From: Candidatus Iainarchaeum sp.
Lineage (GTDB): Archaea; Iainarchaeota; Iainarchaeia; Iainarchaeales; GCA-2688035
Direction: 5' to 3'
Assembly: GCA_017610245.1 (NCBI GenBank)
Contig: JAFCCK010000041.1
Span: 1 to 7,759 of the forward strand
Length of the DNA: 7,759 nt
In this document: positions 5,291 through 7,759 of the stretch, one piece after another
Position numbering within the stretch: the stretch's first letter is position 1
Layout of the letters: every line of letters begins with the position of its first letter
The notes under the pieces: model-generated
The model's database searches: none
What the model was told of the DNA's origin: nothing
What the model saw: the letters and a program-made list of their open reading frames with translations, nothing else
Program-made: the position numbers and the translations under genes

Positions 5291-5604
5291 GGTTCTATAC
5301 CTTCTATTTCTTCTCTGAATTGTTTGAAAGAAGCCTTGATTGCATTTATTGTTGCCTGCTGGTTTTTCTTTCCGCCATAAGCCACAAGCAATACACTAAC
5401 CTTGTTCTCGTAAATTAAATAGTATAGCCTCTTGCTTCCGATTTTCTTTTCCCGGAAGAACTTATAGCCCAAAGGTTTTCCAACAAACGGATTTATCTTT
5501 AATTTTTCTTTTAGTTTCTCGAGCCTCTCCTGCTCTTCCTTCGGGAGCTTTCCGAAATCCCTCTCAAAAGTTTCCGTAATAAAAATCCTGTATTCTTTCG
5601 CCAT
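5287..5604 (-). CDS. RelE/ParE-superfamily toxin
   Basis: This is a 105-residue protein with the RelE/ParE layout: N-terminal strand YRIFITETFERDFGKL, two helices with PKEEQERLEKLKEKLKINPF, then VGKPLGYKFFREKKIGSKRLYYLIYENKVSVLLVAYGGKKNQQATI. The segment GKPL...FREKK...RLYYLIYE...LLVAYGGKK is the conserved core strand set. In RelE-type mRNA interferases, basic and aromatic residues there act on ribosome-bound mRNA, and here R51, K53, K54, R59 and K79 are candidates. The ATG at 5604 is preferred over TTG at 5607 because the TATA box lies 27 bases upstream. It runs towards the antitoxin-like gene and shares TTAA (5287-5290) with it. The target (mRNA or gyrase) cannot be told from the sequence. 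Confidence 0.85.
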   Translation of the reverse strand: MAKEYRIFITETFERDFGKLPKEEQERLEKLKEKLKINPFVGKPLGYKFFREKKIGSKRLYYLIYENKVSVLLVAYGGKKNQQATINAIKASFKQFREEIEGIEP

Positions 5605-5625
5605 CAATAAAAAGGCGACTTCAAA

Positions 5626-5636
5626 CTAATTAAAAG
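5626..5636 (-). promoter_or_regulatory. TATA-like box of the toxin gene
   Basis: CTTTTAATTAG on the minus strand is centred 27 bases upstream of the toxin ATG at 5604, predicting a leaderless mRNA and a promoter independent of the antitoxin. It lies 20-30 bases past the 3' end of tRNA-Leu, so readthrough from that gene could also transcribe the toxin. Confidence 0.45.
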
Positions 5637-5655
5637 AATTTTTGTAGGCGCAGAA

Positions 5656-5739
5656 TGCAGGGGAGAGGATTCGAACCCCCGAAGGCACTAAGCCACCAGG
5701 TCCTAAACCTGGCCCCTTTGACCGCTTGGGTACCCCTGC
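5656..5739 (-). tRNA. tRNA-Leu (anticodon TAG)
   Basis: This is a complete 84-nt class II tRNA. Acceptor GCAGGGG pairs with CCCCTGC, with discriminator A and no encoded CCA. Anticodon stem CCAGG/CCTGG holds loop TTTAGGA, giving anticodon TAG (5703-5705) for CUA codons. A long variable arm (TGGCTTAGTGCCTTC region) identifies a leucine-type tRNA. The T loop TTCGAAT sits in a stem with two G-U pairs. There is no intron. Confidence 0.95.
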
Positions 5740-5765
5740 GTTAAAAAGAAATAAGGCAGAACAAG

Positions 5766-5773
5766 AATAAATT
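5766..5773 (-). promoter_or_regulatory. TATA-like box of tRNA-Leu
   Basis: AATTTATT on the minus strand is centred about 30 bases upstream of the tRNA 5' end. It is weaker than the other boxes in this window. Confidence 0.35.
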
Positions 5774-5812
5774 CCTTTTCCTTCCCCTGAAATAAGTTTC
5801 TTTTTCGCAGCT

Positions 5813-5841
5813 TGCCTTTTTCTTTCAAAAAGAAAAAGGCA
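5813..5841 (-). terminator. Hairpin with U-rich arm after the small membrane protein gene
   Basis: A perfect 13-bp inverted repeat (TGCCTTTTTCTTT and its complement) with a 3-base loop lies seven bases past the stop of the gene at 5848. On the minus strand the first arm and loop give a T-rich run, CTTTTTCTTTTTG, which suits archaeal termination, and the stem could protect the 3' end. It would also separate this gene from tRNA-Leu. Confidence 0.6.
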
Positions 5842-5847
5842 GTTTTC

Positions 5848-6108
5848 CTATTCCAGTGTCTGCTCTTTTAGGCTTACTTCATACTTGGGCTTGCCTGGCT
5901 TTCCCACTTCGCTGTAGATGTAGGCAAGGCCTATTGCGAGTAGGACGAAGGATATGATGATATCTGCCTCGGCTGAGACGAGATACTGACCAGCCCTTAA
6001 AACACCCATCCTAATGACGTCTAAGCCAGAGAGCAGAAAGATGACTGCGGCAATAATGAGAACAACCCCTGTAAAGATGTTTTTTGCTCCGCCAGTAAAT
6101 AAAACCAT
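5848..6108 (-). CDS. Small two-helix membrane protein, unknown function
   Basis: This 86-residue protein has hydrophobic helices at about 11-29 and 48-66 and a polar C-terminal tail (EVGKPGKPKYEVSLKEQTLE). Both helices contain small-residue patterns, and the loop between them (VIRMGVLRAGQYLVSAEAD) is short and mildly charged. I do not recognise the family. The ATG at 6108 has a TATA box 28 bases upstream and a strong hairpin follows the stop, so it appears to be a single-gene unit 48 bases downstream of the DUF362 gene. Confidence 0.7.
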   Translation of the reverse strand: MVLFTGGAKNIFTGVVLIIAAVIFLLSGLDVIRMGVLRAGQYLVSAEADIIISFVLLAIGLAYIYSEVGKPGKPKYEVSLKEQTLE

Positions 6109-6132
6109 ATAGTATAATTGGGTAAAAACAGC

Positions 6133-6140
6133 TTTAAATT
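6133..6140 (-). promoter_or_regulatory. TATA box of the two-helix membrane protein gene
   Basis: AATTTAAA on the minus strand is centred 28 bases before the ATG at 6108, the leaderless spacing. It separates this gene from the operon upstream. Confidence 0.5.
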
Positions 6141-6156
6141 TGTTTCTTTTGTTCGG

Positions 6157-6966
6157 TTAAACAGTTAATTGTGGCATTTTGTAGCTCTTTGCAATAGCCT
6201 CTATCTTTGCCCCTTTTACAACAATCTTTGGCTTTCCAAACAGTTGCTCTGCCAGCTGGAATGTGTCAATTTCCATTGGGTTTACCCCCATGCAAAGGCA
6301 TCCTACCATGTCCACCGCCATGGGATTTTTCCCAGCAATTACAATGCCAGATTTGATGGGGTGGGGCTCACACTCATCCAGCTCGTTGCCGATAATTCCA
6401 TCAATGATGCAGAAGTTACTGTGAATCGCTTGGTTAATATCAAGCATAGCTTTTCTTATGAAAGGATGGTATTGCTGGCGCAGCTTGCTTGTTGGAACAC
6501 ACCCAAACAGGTTTTTCATGCATAGTGTGACTGTAGCAACGCTGTGGGCTTTCAATTTTGCAACATTCACCAAATAATCCTGCCCAAAAACAGTTGAGGC
6601 AAAGGGGAGCTTGTCGCTATGCAACGGCTTTGGAATGTCCTTCCAAACAATTTTATCGTCATTCAAGTCAAGCAGCTTGGCATTGAATTTTTTTGCAAGC
6701 TCGCGCCAACCAAAACGTTCAAAGCTCAACTTTGTATCATAGCTTGCATCAGCAATTGTTATATTGCAGTTTTTTAATCTCTCCAAAACCGCTTTCACTA
6801 TTAATGGGTCAGTGGTAATGCCCTTTTGCGGAGGCTGGCACACTGTCAGGTTTGGCTTTATCAAAACTTTTTTGTTCTTCACAGAAAAATCGAAGTAATC
6901 CAAAGCTTTCTTTGCTGCTTTATAAGGGTCTTTTCCCCTGCTGATGAAAACAGTCTCTTCAGGCAT
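6157..6966 (-). CDS. DUF362 domain protein
   Basis: This 269-residue protein carries the DUF362 signature: KKVLIKPNL at about 32-40, QPPQKGITTDP at 44-54, the block VAKLKAHSVATVTLCMKNLFGCVP at about 135-158 and CIIDGI...GKNPMAVDMVGC at about 186-223. Members of this family often carry a C-terminal 4Fe-4S ferredoxin domain; here the protein ends without one, so only the core domain is present. The biochemical role of the family is not settled. Scattered cysteines (43, 67, 149, 156, 186, 199, 223, 225) do not form a clear cluster motif. The ATG at 6966 is one base after the stop of the pyrophosphatase gene, so the two are translationally coupled; an in-frame TTG further upstream is less likely. 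Confidence 0.88.
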   Translation of the reverse strand: MPEETVFISRGKDPYKAAKKALDYFDFSVKNKKVLIKPNLTVCQPPQKGITTDPLIVKAVLERLKNCNITIADASYDTKLSFERFGWRELAKKFNAKLLDLNDDKIVWKDIPKPLHSDKLPFASTVFGQDYLVNVAKLKAHSVATVTLCMKNLFGCVPTSKLRQQYHPFIRKAMLDINQAIHSNFCIIDGIIGNELDECEPHPIKSGIVIAGKNPMAVDMVGCLCMGVNPMEIDTFQLAEQLFGKPKIVVKGAKIEAIAKSYKMPQLTV

Positions 6967-6967
6967 G

Positions 6968-7552
6968 TCACTCAATTGAATCAATTAGCTCATCCAATTC
7001 CCTTTCCTTGAGCCATTTTCCTAGAGCCCTTGCAGCAATTGCCCTGTGAGAAAAGCTGTTCTTCTCTTTTCTGCTTATTTCTGCAAGTGCCCTTTCCTCG
7101 CCCTTGGGAATAAATATTTTTTCATAAGGCATTACCTTTGCCTTCGGTTTTATTACGCTGGAAGTTATCTTGCCCTCAAGCTTTCCTTCAAAGAAGTAAT
7201 GGGAGGAGCCATCAAAAAAGCAAATCATTGTGTGGAAAAATGCTGTCCTGGGTTTTCCCTTCAGAAGCTTTAGCAGCCCTTCAAAGCCAAGTGCTTCATA
7301 AGCGCGTTTTGGCTCTGTCCCAGGAAAATTACTGTATGCTTTGAAGTATATGCCAGTGTCCTCAACAATGAGTGGCTGCCTGAATTTCTCAAACGCCTGT
7401 CGCGCTTTCTGCAATGCAATCTCCTTCAGGCTCTCGCTTGGAAATTCGATGAAATCCATTTCCTTCCTTTCCAAGGAAATTTCAAAGCCGCTTAAAATTG
7501 CCTCCACTTCCTCAAACTTGTGAGTATTGCTCGTTACAAACAATAGGGGCAT
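6968..7552 (-). CDS. rdgB: XTP/dITP pyrophosphatase (Ham1/RdgB family)
   Basis: This is a 194-residue enzyme that hydrolyses non-canonical purine nucleotides (ITP, dITP, XTP) to monophosphates and pyrophosphate, keeping them out of DNA and RNA. The family motifs are in order: SNTHKFEE at 8-15 (phosphate binding), VEDTGIYF at 63-70 (metal-binding acidic pair), FPG at 76-78, ALGFEGLLKLLKG at 87-99, FEGKLEGKI at 121-129, and SHRAIAARAL at 168-177. The usual PG(V/P)YS after the FPG is replaced by PGTEPK, and the typical T.AE motif is ALAE, both mild departures. Length is normal. It lies in an operon: the ATG at 7552 is three bases after the upstream stop and has an AGGTG ribosome binding site, and the DUF362 gene follows one base after its TGA. 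Confidence 0.92.
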   Translation of the reverse strand: MPLLFVTSNTHKFEEVEAILSGFEISLERKEMDFIEFPSESLKEIALQKARQAFEKFRQPLIVEDTGIYFKAYSNFPGTEPKRAYEALGFEGLLKLLKGKPRTAFFHTMICFFDGSSHYFFEGKLEGKITSSVIKPKAKVMPYEKIFIPKGEERALAEISRKEKNSFSHRAIAARALGKWLKERELDELIDSIE

Positions 7553-7555
7553 TGC

Positions 7556-7759
7556 CTACACCTTGAAATAAATGCGCTGGATGAGGTAGAAGTAAAAGTA
7601 CTCATATAAAACAATCCAAGCAATGAATCCGATTGCCAATGCCCAAATGCTGTAAAGGTAGTAGAACGGAACAGCAACGGCAATGGAAACCAGCAGTGGA
7701 ATGGTTATTGATAGGAAAAGCTGGTGATTTCTCAGAAAATTTTTCAGGAGGGGGCTGTT
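7556..7759 (-). CDS. C-terminus of a membrane protein (5' partial)
   Basis: The frame is open to the window edge, so only the last 67 residues are seen. They start with NSPLLKNFLRNHQLF and form two hydrophobic helices (about residues 15-36 and 39-58), then end with aromatic YEYFYFYLIQRIYFKV. The stop TAG is three bases before the pyrophosphatase start, so it is the upstream member of that operon. The visible part is too short to assign a family. Confidence 0.75.
   Translation of the reverse strand, partial: NSPLLKNFLRNHQLFLSITIPLLVSIAVAVPFYYLYSIWALAIGFIAWIVLYEYFYFYLIQRIYFKV
7559..7563 (-). promoter_or_regulatory. Ribosome binding site of the pyrophosphatase gene
   Basis: AGGTG on the minus strand lies within the last codons of the upstream gene, 6 bases before the ATG at 7552, complementary to the archaeal 16S 3' end. 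It supports this start and fits an internal operon gene, whereas the first genes of units here are leaderless. Confidence 0.55.

Noticed and set aside
6169..6525. 118-residue plus-strand ORF
   Set aside because: It is a shadow of the DUF362 gene; the minus-strand frame has family motifs.

Overview
The window looks archaeal. Both intact tRNA genes lack an encoded CCA end. Most genes have an A/T-rich TATA-like box (TTTAAATA type) 24-30 bases before the start codon, the usual layout for leaderless archaeal mRNAs. The gene content (a cysteine-rich DUF6485-type protein, a DUF362 protein, an archaeal-type Ham1 pyrophosphatase, a truncated MscS-like channel and many small membrane proteins) also fits an archaeon, perhaps a small-genome lineage. 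I cannot name the phylum. No CRISPR array, insertion sequence or replication origin was seen.

Layout. Positions 1-1143 (+) hold the 3' part of a multi-pass membrane protein resembling GT-C glycosyltransferases. Its last codons lie opposite a stretch (1125-1149, - strand) that reads as the T arm and 3' acceptor strand of a tRNA with no 5' part. Directly abutting it is a LAGLIDADG homing endonuclease gene (1148-2167, -), whose stop codon falls inside the T stem. Then come tRNA-Val(CAC) (2271-2345, -), a gene-poor stretch with short repeats (2346-2621), a small membrane protein (2622-3089, -), a secreted coiled-coil membrane-anchored protein (3202-4206, +), the DUF6485-like protein (4213-4416, -) and a short MscS-like channel (4481-5104, +). 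The last two are divergent and share one palindromic TATA region.

Positions 5153-5604 hold a small antitoxin-like gene (+) and a RelE/ParE-type toxin gene (-). They are tail to tail and share a TTAA at their stop codons, each with its own promoter. An inverted repeat sits over the antitoxin start region. After tRNA-Leu(TAG) (5656-5739, -) comes a small two-helix membrane protein (5848-6108, -). The right end is an operon on the - strand: the C-terminus of a membrane protein (7556-7759), XTP/dITP pyrophosphatase (6968-7552) and a DUF362 protein (6157-6966), with 1-3 base gaps.

The two most interesting items are the convergent toxin-antitoxin arrangement and the orphan tRNA 3' end fused to a homing endonuclease gene. 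The second could be a tRNA interrupted or split by a mobile gene, or a relic of an insertion.
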